Shown: positions 11,996-23,509, counted from the stretch's first letter. The stretch is DNA of 64,000 nucleotides from Adenophora triphylla var. japonica (GCA_022495995.1 JAFEMH010001232.1:1-64000); one strand, 5' to 3'. Numbers and translations: made by a program. The notes: a model not told the origin generated them from the letters alone.

Positions 11996-12004
11996 CCCAT
12001 TGAT

Positions 12005-12757
12005 CTAGTGTAGCCAAGGGCGTCCCAAGATGACAGTGAATGTGATCGGGATGTCGATGACTTGGAAGTCGGTCGGGACCATCTGCTTTCCGAACCACAG
12101 GTTCAGGGTGGCTATTCCCAAGACTGAGCGAGACGTTGAGTCGTATGCTTTGATTGTCTGAGTTGAGGGTTTCAGATCAGTTGTCTTGATCCCTAGCAAA
12201 TCCATCATTTTGGATGGAAGGACGTTCATGGCTGATCCCCCATCTACCAAGACCCGAGGGAGGCGGCGCTCGTCAAGTTGAACTGTTATGTAGAGAGGTT
12301 CGTTGTGGTCAGCCCCAAATTTCGGGAGGTCGAGCTCCGTGAAAGTGATGATGTTACTGTAATGAATGTTGCCGATCATCTGAACCGCTTCATCAGGTGT
12401 CACGGTGATGGGTACCATGGTCTGGGCCTGGCTTTCTTCCAGCTTTAGTTTGTGCGGGTAAGAGGAAGTGAGAAAGGACCAGAGTGAGATGTTAGCCTGA
12501 GTACGCTTGAATTGAGTTAAGACAGGATCTTTAGCCTTTGGGTCAAGAGTTTCGGCTTCTTTGGCGTAGGGCCCCTTTTCAGTTCGAGGCTCAGGCATGG
12601 CTGGCCTTTTGTCTGCCCGTGGAGGATTCGTCGGGATTTGACCGGAACGTGTCAGTACATTCACCTCTGGCTTTCCTGCTTTGCTTGTCTCTCCTATTTT
12701 TGTAATGAGAGGGCCTTGGTAGGCGTAGGGCCATGCTTCATATTTTAGTTCGTTCAC
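12005..12757 (-). pseudogene. A1 aspartic protease
   Basis: This 250-codon frame contains the catalytic motif VDGGSAMNVLP and the flap/C-terminal ILGRPWLH, typical of plant Tat/Athila proteases (DGG instead of the retroviral D-S/T-G). A stop at about 12005 splits it from the G-patch frame, which is otherwise in phase. The enzyme would cleave the polyprotein. Confidence 0.75.
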
Positions 12758-12771
12758 TGTTATTGCTTTCG

Positions 12772-13476
12772 TTAAAGCGTCAACAGTGGCTTTGAGATCT
12801 TCCCAAGACAGGGGTTGGGTATCTGGACCCTCTGGCCGTTGGTGGCTGTGTGGAGCTCGTCCCAGCTGATCATGGAGCAGACGTTGCCGTGGTCTTGTGC
12901 AGAGATAGGATGAGGAGATTTGCTGGAGTAGATGACGTAGTAGTCAAACTTTCCTGATGGTTCTCCAAGGGTTCCAACTGTGGGGTCGCCGGCCTCGTAT
13001 CTCTTTATCAGTTTTTGTTGAGAAGAGGGTTTCTTCTTTCTTCGAGGGCGATCCTCGTTCATTTCATCCTGGAATTCCATTTCAAGACAAGGGGCGCAAT
13101 CGCAGACGTCCCACCAGATGTGTTCATTGTTGTACGGTGGTATCGGGACCTCAGGATGTTGACCGGACATGTCTTCGCCCGGGGGGTCTTGTGGCTTTAT
13201 GTCGTAGCTGCATGGCTCGTACGAGGGCAATCGATTGACTTCTGGGAGACAATGAGAGTCGTTAGGAGCTACAGGAGTAGGCATGTCTTTCGGAGTCCCG
13301 AGTGGTTGGGGAATGGCTAATGTTCCGAAGTGGTGCATGGCACCTTTGATCTAGGCTTGCTGTTCGCCTTGGCATTTTTCGAGGGCTATGACAGCTTACC
13401 ACACCTCTTCCATTGTCGGGAAGTTTCTCAGGGGTAAGGGCCCATTTTCCTCGTTGTTATCCGCTGATCTGGCCAT
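12772..13476 (-). pseudogene. A1 short ORF in the Gag position, no capsid seen
   Basis: The frame begins at ATG 13476 (MARSADNNEENG..), with in-frame stops before 13338, then runs to 12772. It contains a Cys/Trp-rich patch (WWDVCDCAPCLEMEF) and a basic RPRRKKK stretch. I do not see the Gag capsid block or a CxxH..GH..C zinc knuckle, both of which are visible in D1. It is shifted in frame relative to the protease. Its role is unknown. Confidence 0.45.
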
Positions 13477-14761
13477 GGGGAGTTGACGGACTGCCCTAGT
13501 GGCTATGCTGGGAAGGATGTTGGACCTTGCGGCTTTGACACTGGGAGAATAGTTCCTTGGTACTCTCGATCACTCTCGGTTCACTGGAGGGGGTGACGGG
13601 TAAGGTTTAGACATGGGAAGGCCTTTTGGATAAAAAAAGGGGGAAAGCTCACATGACATGCAATTTCCGCTTTTATTTATTTTTATTTTTTTGTTGTTTT
13701 AATTTACTTAAAACAGTGTTTTCTCAGAATCCTAGGTAGGTTGGAAAAGATTTCTCTTTTTTTCGCAACTATGCTAGATCCTGGGTCAGTGGAGACCATC
13801 TGTGCGGCTATAAGCCCCTCGTTTTGCACCTGTATTTCGACATCCCGGGGTGGACAGCCCCGGGCGAGGGTCCTATAGGGAAAGCGGTTTCCATCGGCCT
13901 AAAAGAAAAATCGATCCTAAGGACTGAGCCCGCCATGTTCGTTTTAATGCGTGAGCCATGTGAATAGTGAGCCGAGCCGGCCCCTAAGTCAAGATCTGGT
14001 CGAGAGTTCGGCATGACCTCTATTTACCTTGCTTGCACAAGGGATCTGTGACGTTAGGCGTTGGCTGGGTCATATCGTCATGGCTGACGTATTAAAGGCT
14101 TGATGACGTGGTGTCATGTGGGCATGGATGTATATCCGGGACGGAACATCGTCTGGGTATAGCTTCGGAAATCAAGATCAGGTCAAGATTTTAGCATGAC
14201 CTTTCATCGCTTTGCTTGTGCAAGGTATCTTGAGTTCCGAGCTTCGACTCAGAAAATGGCCGGCATGGGATATGTATCCAGGCTGTATGACACGGACCGG
14301 GTAAAAACCAACCGAGTCTAGACAGAGTGTGACTCAAGCGTGCATGGTTGACACTGGCTAGGATGGGATGTTTGGAATGATCCCGTGCGCATCCAAGAGG
14401 CCTAGGAAGACCAAATGGACTGCAACTGAGACCACCCCGGGTTGAGGGTTGTAGTGTGCAGTGTATCCAAGGCAGCAGTGCGCTTAGCGTGCGGTGTACC
14501 GAGGCAGCAATGCGAGTAGTATGCGGTCTCTAAAATTCTTTTCCCGAGTAAAACAGAAGTTTTTGAAGAATTTTAAATGTATGTACACAGATGTATATTG
14601 ATGCATTTTTTTTGTATTTTAATTTTTTTGTAAATAAAAAGTAAAGCACATGCACACACACACACAACAATTAAAGAAAGGGGTAAAATGAAAGTTTGAC
14701 CCTCATCATCGTTTTTAAAATCTTTTGTTTTTTGTTTAAAAGTTTTTTTTTAAACAAAATG
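13477..14761 (-). other. A1 leader (untranslated)
   Basis: About 1.3 kb without a long ORF lies between the PBS and the first ORF. The block 13763-13880 is strongly conserved with the C1 leader (26350-26482): CCCTATAGGACCCTCGCCCG, GTCGAAATACAGGTG and GAGGGGCTTATAG phrases. Repeated 'aagatctggtc', 'gcatgacc' and 'gcagtgcg' phrases occur at 13990-14530, so parts look duplicated. Confidence 0.6.
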
Positions 14762-14779
14762 TCCCCAGCGGAGTCGCCA
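14762..14779 (-). promoter_or_regulatory. Primer-binding site, tRNA-Arg type (A1)
   Basis: Reads TGGCGACTCCGCTGGGGA on the minus strand, starting 2 bp after the LTR end. It is complementary to the 3' end of a plant tRNA-Arg as I recall it. The same 18-mer follows the C1 5' LTR. Confidence 0.8.
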
Positions 14780-14781
14780 AC

Positions 14782-16103
14782 TGAAATTACCCGGATCCGA
14801 GAGGCGCAGCGATTGCGCCCCGACATCTGGGATTCCGTTTTTGCGTTGGTCGGTGGAGGTGTCCGCTGTGTTTTTGCTTTGTAGAGTCGCCACGCCGTTT
14901 TGATTAAGCCCAAAACATTGAGAAAAGGCATCAGTTTAAAAAACTGTTTTTGTGTGATGAGATTTTGAGTTCGGAGGTCAGGTTACTCCTCGGGAAGAGA
15001 ATATTAGAATATTAGAGCTCACCCGAGTCGCCTCGTAAAAACGAGTCTTTCGACACCCCTTCTTTCTTTAAATGTTGTGTGTGTGTATGTGCTTTTAAAA
15101 TGCATGCTGTATTGGATGTCTACATTGTACACTGCGTATTGAAATGTATTGAAATAGTAATGGAAGTAAGCCTTACCAATATTGGTTCGTGTCTGTCTTC
15201 CGCTGGGGAATAGTGTTTGAGGATGGAATAGTGTTCCGGGACGGACCGGGATTGCTTCGGGATGTGTCGGTTGTCTGCGGACAGAGCTTCGGCGTGCCTC
15301 GAGATTGTCAAGTGTGCACTCGAGCAGAGTTTCGACGTGCGTTGGGATCACAGGGATCGTTGGCTGGGTTCGGGCAGAGGTTCGGCGTGCGTCGGGATCG
15401 TCGGTTGCGTTTGGGCAGAGTTCCGGCGTGCGTCGGAATCGTCAGTTTGGCTCGGAAAGGGCCGGGACGCCTCGAGAAAGACCAGGCAAGGCTTCAGAGT
15501 ACCACGAGGGGCCTCAGAATACCTCGAGAGTGCCTCGGGCAGTGCAGGAGCATCTCGGGAGCGCTCGGTAGGGCTTCGGAGCACCACGAGGGAGCTCGGA
15601 AGACCCCGAAAGGAAGCGAAAGGGACTGGGAGTGCCCCGAGGGGTCTTAGAGGGGCAGCCTGAAGGCTTAGGGAGATAGGAGAAGAGGGAGGTGTCAAAA
15701 ATGAGGGAGGGGAGCCCTCTATTTATAGTTTTCAAAAACGTGCAAGAAAGTCCGTACGAACCTTCCATGAAAACTAAAAATTTAGTTTTCCCAGATTTGA
15801 GGGAATAATGTGAAATTTAAGAGGATTTTGTAATAATTATGTCTGGATGCAAAGAGGTCCGTACGGACCTTTTAGCATGCAATGAGGTTCGTATGGATCA
15901 TCTTTGCTTTTCCAAATTTTCCAAAATTCCTAAAAAGTCCTTTTGTGCTTTTTTGTCCCAGAAAGGCCCCCCTTGGTTTGGTTGGTGGTTTTTTGGGTTT
16001 TGAGGGTTTTTTGAGGGTTACGGGTGTTCGAGACTGCGTTTGCGTGAGTCTGTGGTGTTTCCCGTGCCTTCGGAAGAGAGTGATCCAGATTGGGGTACTT
16101 ACA
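14782..16103 (-). repeat. A1 5' LTR (1322 bp)
   Basis: Minus strand: starts TGTAAGTACCCCAATCTGG (16103) and ends ..AATTTCA (14782), followed by the PBS. It contains a TATA box at 15720-15727, three GTCCGTAC palindromes upstream of it, and a 10-bp inverted repeat (GAAAACTAAA, 15769-15790). A 9-bp copy of the PBS start lies at 14884-14892. The start closely matches the C LTR start (TGTAAGTACCCAAATCTGG). The flanking base block is ATGTT at 16104-16108; no partner TSD is available. Confidence 0.8.
15720..15899 (-). promoter_or_regulatory. A1 LTR promoter: TATA box and palindrome cluster
   Basis: Minus-strand TATAAATA (15727-15720) is preceded 22 bp upstream by AGTCCGTACGAACC (15749-15762). About 94 bp further are the pair GGTCCGTACGGACC (15856-15869, a perfect 14-bp palindrome) and GGTTCGTATGGATC (15886-15899), starting 30 bp apart. 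A promoter role is inferred from the TATA distance. Confidence 0.6.
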
Positions 16104-18514
16104 ATGTTTACACATAACACCTTGATTAAAGCGGTAAACACATTAAATTACCTCGATTTACCTTCCCCGTCTGAACAATATGTCGTACAACATGAGAGTA
16201 TTAACTCCTCTCTTTAGTGAACTGTTTATACATATTTACCATCTTATAAGACTCATTTTTCAGAGAACCATATAAGATTACTCGCTATTTGTAAATGCTT
16301 TTGGCTAAGTACAAAAGCTATAACCCCAACTGTGGCCACAGAAGGGGACAATCACAGGTATAATATAATTCGGTCAATTCATATCTTAACCATAATTGAT
16401 CGAATTTCATTATACCCCTAATACACATCAGCTGATATACATGTTCAAGCACATAAACCGATACTTGAAAATAAATCCTCAATCGGGATATCAATCACTC
16501 AACATGGTAATACTACTCATGTTTAAACCAACACAATAGTGCAATTTATGATTCCATACACTATAGAACAAAAACACCATGAATATGCAACCATGTATTG
16601 GCACAACATATCACACATAAGCCTTACATATTCACACACAACATTGCTTAACCTCAATAAAATGTATAAGGTTATTTTACCAAGTTTTACCAACTTTGGT
16701 TAAGTTTCACATTACTTTCCAACCATTTTCAAGACAAGATTTCATCACCTTCCTAATACCCTTTTGGACAAGTTAAGACATCATTTGATATTTCATATAT
16801 TGTACTTTGAGTATAGTGTTCAATTGGGTAAAAGATGTTTTATGTAGTTAGGATTAAATGGCTTTAAAAATTGGTACATCAGAAACAGGGCAGGGCACGA
16901 CTCGTTCCCTCCAGCACGACTCGTGCACCAATCCAGCACGAGTGCAACATTTCTCACGACTCGTTTCACGATTGGCAAAGAAGGGAATAACTCGTGCCTT
17001 CAAGCACGAGTCGTGCCCTCAGCAGAAACTTGCATCTGATGTTTAAACATCAGCAAGGCTTGGAAATCTCAAGTTTACTCCTATCCCTTTTCACCTCAAG
17101 CAACAACACCATACCCAAACTTCCTTTCAACTCAACCAAGACCATTTTCATTCATTCCAACTCAAGTAAAAATGTCCAAATACACATGCAACATTTATAA
17201 TTCATAATTTTAAACCTAACACATCAAATGAACAAGAATGAAAGAAAGAAAATAATAACTTACCTCCGAAATAAAATGAAAGCTTTCAAAATTTAATCAG
17301 ATAGAAGTGATCTCCTCGGCTTCCCGAACATTTAGACAAAGACGGATCGAAGAACAGAATAACACTTGATTTATGGTGGATTTTTGGAATGAACCCTAAT
17401 TGATGTTCTAAGGAAGAAGAAAAGGAGAATAGAAAATATTTGCTGGGGAATCCCAAGCTTCTCCACCAACTTAGGATATACATTGAAATAATTCCACTTA
17501 AGCTCCTCCATAACTTTAGTTATTAAAATTAATGTCTTAAGTTTTAACCTTTACACTTTAGCACCTCAATATATTTTATAAATATTTACTTAAATTTTAA
17601 CAATTCAAATTTCAACTACACCACCCCTAATAGTTCTAATTAGTCATTAAATAATAAATTTTTATTTATTAACATACTTAAAATATCAAATAAGTTATTA
17701 AAATATTAAAACTAACACATAATAGTCAGAATTATAATGCGATGCACGAAATGAGATGCAACGCACGCCACATACACGTGCTCAACATGATCAAAAGAGT
17801 GTCGGGTAAGGAGGGAGTATTTGGGCTGATGTCTAGCTCTTTAGGGGTCAAAAATAGACTTGTAGGCTTCCCATTGGTGGATAAGGGTGATGTGGAGCAA
17901 ATTGGGCCAAGTGATTGGTTAGATGGAAATGATAAATATTGACTTTTTCCATATAAACCATCATTTGAATTTGAATAACAAGAGAGGCTGGCCCACTTGG
18001 TGTCTTTCATATTTTTTTACTATTTTTATCAAATTATTGCACTGTTTGCTTCATTGTTGACCGGATGCACACACTTCGGTGTCTCAGTTGTCCACGGGCC
18101 CAACATAAAAGTTGCTTGAAATAATTTTACGATCGATATGATATATCTGAAAAATTCGTTAATAAGCAAGAAATATCATAATATGATTTTTAATGCAAAA
18201 AATGGTCGGTAAAGGACTGTTTTGACGTTCCGGGACTCGGTCCGGGGTCCCAAGGTCCGTATTTTTGTAAATATATCCGTTTACTCAATTTTTCGTCCAG
18301 ATTAAGAATCTGGACTCCGCTTTTCCATATCATGCACCAATAAGATGAACGGACTTCCTGCGCGGCCAAATCGAGCCTTTTATGTCAATTGCAATAGTTT
18401 AGACCAATAAAAAGATTAACCCCACCATAAAATTCAAAATGCAGTGTTGTGAATCTTTTCCCATGATAAGAAGGTCGCCATTAAAAAAGAGGTTGGCAAG
18501 CTACTAAGTGAATG
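16104..18514. other. AT-rich non-coding DNA, possibly an old minus-strand LTR
   Basis: No gene or conserved domain is visible. The part 16104-17760 has the feel of a plant gypsy LTR in minus orientation (an 'aaccctaa' with purine-rich tract near 17390-17430, long A/T stretches, a palindrome cluster at 16895-17017), but I could not find paired ends or a PBS. The rest (17760-18514) may be host DNA; its 5-bp end GAATG flanks B1. Confidence 0.3.
16895..17017. repeat. Cluster of CACGACTCGTG palindromes
   Basis: Six sites of the GCACGA(C/G)TCGTGC type lie at about 16895, 16914, 16936, 16954, 16990 and 17004, mostly 19-22 bp apart; GCACGAGTCGTGCC at 17004-17017 is nearly perfect. This is the same architecture as the B-family pair but with a different core sequence, which suggests a further, unidentified element family. 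Confidence 0.6.
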
Positions 18515-19485
18515 TGTAGACACCCCATTCTGAATCTATCATAGCAGAGTTATACCACTCTAAGTCTCGCCTTCAATTTTAGAGTAGAAATCCACCTTTT
18601 CGTCATGTTTCGTTAAGTTTTGACTAACGGGTGTTAGTTTGGACTAAACTGCATACGAGATAACAAGGGGAGGATAAATTTGTCCTTTGTGAAGCCTTCT
18701 CCCGCGCGAGATATGGCGTGTCTCGCGCGAGACTACTCCTCTGCAGGAGGGGAGAATCACTTCCCTTATCGATTTCAACCTCTTTTCTTGATAAACTCTT
18801 ATCCAATACGGGTCTTTATTGATTGTAGAGTTCTAAGACCTTCTTCGGGAGATATCCTAAATCCCCTGAGTCTCCTAATCTTGGTGACCAAGTAAATCAT
18901 CCCCTATAAATACTAGACGACTTTCAGTATTTCAGAGGACGGAAAAAGAACAAAAAAACACAATTTGCTGGTTTCTCTCCTTGAAAGACTCCTGCAAATC
19001 ACTCTAAAATAACACCCAAATCCGTCAATCAACCTTGTTGATTGACGAATATCAAGACTCAAGCCTAGAATCAAGGCGAAACTATGTCCAAATCATTTCT
19101 CGACCTAAAGGTAATCTTCCTTTCTTCTTTATTTATTCTAATTGATTGCTAGAGTGGTATAAGCATATCGAATCTGGGATCGGCCTAGAGCCTCTTTAAA
19201 TCATGGAGATGGTCTCGAAGCAATCGATCCCATATTCCATTTAATCTAATTAAATGGATGTTTTTTCTTCATTTTTAAATAAAAAGAACTATTTATTTAA
19301 AACCCCCCTTTAAGCAAGATCGATCTTCGGATTTGGTGGATGCGGTGCTCCCTGACCTTCCAAATTCATCACTTAAGCCCCGAACCCAAATCTCTTTAAA
19401 ATGGTTTTTCTATATTTCCTCATAATAATATAGGTGGCGACTCAAACAAATAAATGAAAATGAGGAGAAATTCTGCATCGCTACA
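18515..19485 (+). repeat. B1 5' LTR (971 bp)
   Basis: Begins TGTAGACACCCC and ends ..CATCGCTACA, followed by GTT and the PBS. It holds paired palindromes (18700-18733), a CCCTATAAATAC TATA box near 18903 and a copy of the PBS start (TGGCGACTC) at 19435-19443, 54 bp upstream of the real one. Confidence 0.85.
18700..18733 (+). promoter_or_regulatory. B1 LTR paired palindromes
   Basis: CTCCCGCGCGAGAT and GTCTCGCGCGAGAC (18720-18733, perfect 14-bp palindrome) have cores 21 bp apart. The LTR TATA box lies about 170 bp downstream, further than in A and C. The matching pair is at 49913-49946 (B2), 1807-1840 (B0) and 52774-52806 (B3, inverted). Confidence 0.55.
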
Positions 19486-19488
19486 GTT

Positions 19489-19506
19489 TGGCGACTCTGC
19501 TGGGGA
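19489..19506 (+). promoter_or_regulatory. Primer-binding site, tRNA-Arg type (B1)
   Basis: TGGCGACTCTGCTGGGGA, 3 bp after the LTR end. It differs from the A/C site by one base (T for C at position 10). Confidence 0.8.
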
Positions 19507-20784
19507 TTGTTTAAAATTAAAGTGGCTTAGACTTGCATCAATTAAGGGGGATTTTCAAAAAAAAAATTGATTTCCAGTTTATTTTCCGGCTAGTCCCGCA
19601 CGAGACAACCCATTGTCCCGCACGAGACAAAGCCTCTATAACCTGTTCTGTTTTCTGGTTTTTCTTGTTCGTTTTGAGATCCGAGATAAGATTTGAACAT
19701 GCAAAGGGGATCCCAGATTACAGTATTTGCAGAGTTCTTTCATCTCAAGGCCTCCCTTAAGATGTAGGACTCAAAATTGTATTTTATTTAAGTAATGATT
19801 CTTATTTAAATTGCGTGAGATTGATTTTTTGATTAAAGACCGGCCCATGGAGGATTCGGGAGTTGTAAATTTAATTTAAATTAATTTATTTATTCTCTCA
19901 CTCTCCTTTATGTGGAACTACGATGGCCTGAGTCTTCCTAAATTGGGAAAAACGTAGGCAACCACTTGGTGCGGCCATTGCTTGTTTTTTCCTTTTGTTG
20001 TAAAAAAAAAACTCTCTATTTTACTCTATCACCTAGAATTGACTCTCACACACGCGCACTCATGATTATAACTGTCATTGCACTGCATACCTTGATAAAC
20101 CCGGGACCCACACTAAGGACAGATGACGATAATCGCCTAATCTCCGGTCTCTCCGAAGTTGGATCATCCCACCTCGCGTCTTCAATCCATCTAGATTGTC
20201 ATATCGCGAGGAGCCTAGCCTTAAGCCCTGCATAGCCTCATGCATCATGTAGATTGTTTCTTTAGGAGCACTCCGTGACCGGTCGGATTTTGACTCGATG
20301 ATCTTTCTTTGTCTTTGACCAAAATAAAGCTAATGTAAAATTGACCATAAAGAAAGATTCGAAAAAGTCCCTTCGGAAAAAAAAAAAGAAAAGCTCCTTC
20401 GAAATGACCCTTTCGAAATTGTCCCTTCAAAGATCATGGTCCCTTTAAAAAGAAAAATCCTTCAAGTCAATTTTACATGGCTTTATTTTACAAAGAACGG
20501 ATTGATTGCCAAGTCGTTAGATTTGGATAAAAACCTTAGAAACCCCTCAAAACGGATTATCCTTTCCGACCAAAATTTAGGACAAATAAAAATCGACTTC
20601 CAGTGTTATTTACTCGCGCGAGACTACCTATTCCGCACGGGACAAAGCTTCTTTTTACTTTGCTGAGACTGAAACCTTTAAACCTTTTTCCGATCAGTTG
20701 GGGCTAGATTTGATCTTGACACGAGTTCTATACTTCTATGTCAGTTTTTCGAAGCTACATCAACCTCAAGACTCTCCCAACACA
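19507..20784 (+). other. B1 leader
   Basis: Non-coding, with two more palindrome pairs: GTCCCGCACGAGAC at 19593-19606 and 19615-19628 (22 bp apart), and TCGCGCGAGAC/CCGCACGGGAC at 20614-20643 (19 bp). It also has one portable module at 19914-19973 (GGAACTACGATGGCCTGAGTC ... ACGTAGGCAACC). B2 repeats all of this at 50872-50905, 51896-51926 and 51214-51273. Confidence 0.65.
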
Positions 20785-21605
20785 ATGTCCATAGAAGAGT
20801 ACCATGCCTACTATGTCACTAAAAAGGATCTGGAACAGACAAATTTGCAAGACATAACTAAGTCACTTGTTGTTGAGATGGAACATGTGGAAGGATGGAA
20901 AGAAGCCTTCGAAGTACCTGCCACCAGGATTGCTAAGGATTTTAGAAAGGTGGAAGTTGTTGACAATTTCAAAGAAGATGACTCCGACAGTGAACAACCC
21001 TCCATTCAAAAGGAGCTAAGTGACATCAAGACCCAGCTTGCCAATGCCCTGCAATAAATTGAAAATAATGATGCATGGTATGAATTGGAAGGATCCATCC
21101 AAGCAGGTAAAACAACAATGCTAATCGAGGAGCTTGAAGAAGTCAAAGGTAAACTCAAGGCAATGACTCAGAGATGCAATGCACTTGAGGCTCATATAGA
21201 GGATGATGTTGATGAAAGAGTTAAGTACTGCCTCAATACTCTCTATCATGTTCTTAAGGAACAGATGGAAGAAGACTACCGCTCTCAGCGCAACACCTAT
21301 GTACAATACTATGAGGACCGCATCCAAGACCTCTATGCGCAGTTAACTAAACCAAGAAGAAGAAGGACCTACATCGACAGCGGAAGGATCTCGCGGTAAG
21401 CTTTTCAGAAGCCTCCACAAGGATGGGAAGATAGGCCCAATGGGTTACCAACCTAAGGACGAGCCCCCCACCTTTATTGCTATTATCATCAGTGCCATGG
21501 CCACCACACAGATGATTGTTCAAATTTGAAGAATGCAGTCCAAGATTTGATTGACAACGGTACCATCAAAGTTTCTACTAGCAGCGGCATAGTCTGGAGG
21601 AATTA
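20785..21605 (+). pseudogene. gag: B1 mini-gag: coiled coil and zinc knuckle, no capsid
   Basis: One reading frame of 274 codons starts at ATG 20785 (MSIEEYHAYY..) and ends at TAG 21605, with in-frame stops at 21055, 21397 and near 21455. The middle is a charged, heptad-like coiled-coil segment (IEELEEVKGKLKAMTQR..). The end has the plant Tat zinc knuckle CYYHQCHGHHTDDC followed by SNLKNAVQDLID. The capsid block usual between these parts is missing while the frame is kept, so an in-frame deletion is likely. Confidence 0.65.
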
Positions 21606-21879
21606 GGACAATAAGAGTTTTTCTTATTCAGTTATTTTACTTTTACTTGCAAGAAAGACAAATAGTATTTTAGTCTCAATTTAGATACTACTTGTCTAAA
21701 ATTCCCATTTTGTGGACAAGAGTATCAGTTAAAATAATACTTTCTTTTCATAATAATAGTTTAGTTAGTACCTCTTTTGCCTACAACATAGCACTTCTGA
21801 CTACTTGTTCAGTGGTTTCGAAATTGAGAAGGATAGCACCATAAATGTCATCTAGACTTGCAACGAGAATGACTACTCC

Positions 21880-23218
21880 AAAGCACTTTGGTTTTCTGGA
21901 AACCTTCTTGTTTTAAGAATGATGCAAGCAAAGGGGTACTTTCCTGGTTTAGGACTTGGCAAATACTTGCAAGGGGTAATAGAGTCACCGCATGTTCCCC
22001 CACCACACACGAAACATGTCCTAAGATATCCTTACCATTCATGATGAAAGTGAAGAAGAAGAGTGTACCCTCACTCAAATCAAGTGGGAAGGGACAGTAT
22101 ACAGAGGTTACCATGATCCAAGGACCAAAGGCCACAACCTCGAACCATACCAGAAAACGCTCAATGGCTATTTCATTCGAGAAAGGGAAGGCATCCCATA
22201 TTTCATCTTTCCAGAACCATGGACTGACAATGAATGAAAGCGCCATTCGGGCTTCAAAATTTTCAACGACTACGACGCTTCTTCAGATGAAACAGAACCC
22301 GTACCGCTAATCCTTAAAGATTTGTGGGGTACGAAAGCTGAAGCGACGAACGAATTGGACTTTGTGTTGGGAGAGGACATGCTGCGACAATTCAAGAATT
22401 TGTGCCGACTAGAAGACAACCAGATCCATGCAATATCCAAGGGGGATGCTCCAATTATTGATTACACGAAGCTAATCCGAAAGTGTGATGAGCCAATTCT
22501 AAACTGGCACATCACCGGGGGACCAATTGTTGATGAAGATTTCATGATCAAAGAGCTTGGTTGTACTCCCCATCCCCGTAGGAAGATAGGCCATGTAACT
22601 TTTACTCTAGAGTCAGGCTCCGCTTCTGATGAACTCACTCAAGAGGAAATTGAGGCAGTGGCAAAGCATGTATTCCCCTACTTCCTTAATGAAAACTTTG
22701 ATCTTTCCGAGTACCCTGAGATTGCTAACATCGTGAATGATGAATTAACTAATAATAATAAATATAAAAACTAGTTAATAATGAATCATATGATGAGATA
22801 GATCAAGAAAACGAACAAATCTTGAAAGAATTAGCAAAGCAAGTAGGTCGTTGTGGAAAGAATGGCCATGTTGACAATAAGGAAATGCAAACGGTTAACC
22901 TAGGGACGATAGAAGACCCAAGAGAAACCAAAATCGACAACTTCTTTAAAGGGGAAGACACAGAAACCCTAATACTGCTCTTTATAGAATATGTCGACGT
23001 CTTCGCTTGGTCCTACAAAGATATTCCAGGGTTAAATCAATCGATCGTGGAACACAAAATACCCCTGCTACCTAACGCCAAACCAGTCAAACAGAAACTG
23101 CGCAAGATTAAGCCCGAATGGTCGATGCAGGTGAAAGAAGAGATAATGAAGCTCCTGAATGTAGGATTTATCAAGGTTATCGAATACCCAGAATGGCTAG
23201 CTAATACAAAGAAGGTGT
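21880..23218 (+). pseudogene. pol: B1 G-patch remnant and truncated RT
   Basis: MMQAKGYFPGLGLGKYLQG (from about 21918) is the G-patch core. Frames 22322-22774 and 22822-23223 carry the protease-RT linker (..LSEYPEIANIVNDEL..) and the RT N-terminus (..DVFAWSYKDIPGLNQSIVEH..). The RT frame stops at the junction with the C1 LTR (23219), before the active site. The protease is missing. Confidence 0.75.
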
Positions 23219-23436
23219 TGTAAGTACCCAAATCTGGCTCATGCCTTCCGGTTAAGTTTTTCGGCAATTCCCCGAACTTTCCTAACGTCCGGGAGCAATT
23301 CCGGAACTGTTCCGAACCTTTCGAGGAATGAAGGGACTGCTTTAGATTAAAAAAGCACGTTTTTCTTAATATGAGCACCCTTCTAGAAGTGCCACCTTGC
23401 ATGATTCTAGAAACATGCTGAGTCACAAGGGATAAT

Positions 23437-23509
23437 GTCGCACGGCTGCATTAGGAGGGAACTCCTAGCCGCACGGCCTCATTTGCTCTATCCAGACTGC
23501 CTATAAATA
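23437..23509 (+). promoter_or_regulatory. C1 LTR promoter: paired palindromes and TATA box
   Basis: GTCGCACGGC (23437-23446) and GCCGCACGGC (23468-23477) start 31 bp apart. TATAAATA (23502-23509) begins 25 bp after the second. The 3' LTR copy (40912-40921, 40943-40952, TATA 40977-40984) has the same spacing and an intact first site. Confidence 0.65.

Larger units (their letters stand above)
2604..16103 (-). mobile_element. A1: Tat-lineage LTR retrotransposon with antisense genes, 3' LTR lost
   Basis: Read on the minus strand: 5' LTR (16103-14782), tRNA-Arg PBS, leader, a short Gag-position ORF, protease, G-patch, RT, RNase H, second RNase H and integrase (to 7334). Plus-strand DUF7745-like and PMD pseudogenes (5047-6570, 3413-4557) and tandem repeats (2604-3195) follow. 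The 3' LTR is missing because B0's LTR abuts at 2603, probably by insertion into A1's 3' region. All coding parts carry stops or frameshifts, so this copy is dead. The plan is the same as C1 but the sequence is clearly diverged. Confidence 0.85.
18515..23218 (+). mobile_element. B1: truncated Tat-lineage LTR retrotransposon
   Basis: 5' LTR, PBS, 1.3 kb leader, a shortened gag frame, a G-patch remnant, a linker and the start of RT, then an abrupt change into the C1 LTR at 23219. The protease is absent between the zinc knuckle (ends 21605) and the G-patch (about 21910). RNase H, integrase and 3' LTR are not found on the far side of C1, so the break is not a simple insertion. Confidence 0.8.

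Noticed and set aside
14762..14779. tRNA gene
   Set aside because: Only an 18-base match to a tRNA 3' end is present, at the LTR edge; this is a primer-binding site.
15189..15768. Overlapping Arg/Gly-rich frames in the A1 LTR
   Set aside because: They fall within the LTR after the TATA box, come from repeated CGGGATCGT-like phrases, and show no domain.
17732..18010. Possible host gene exon in the spacer (60-90 codon frames on both strands)
   Set aside because: No splice context, domain or codon pattern supports either strand.
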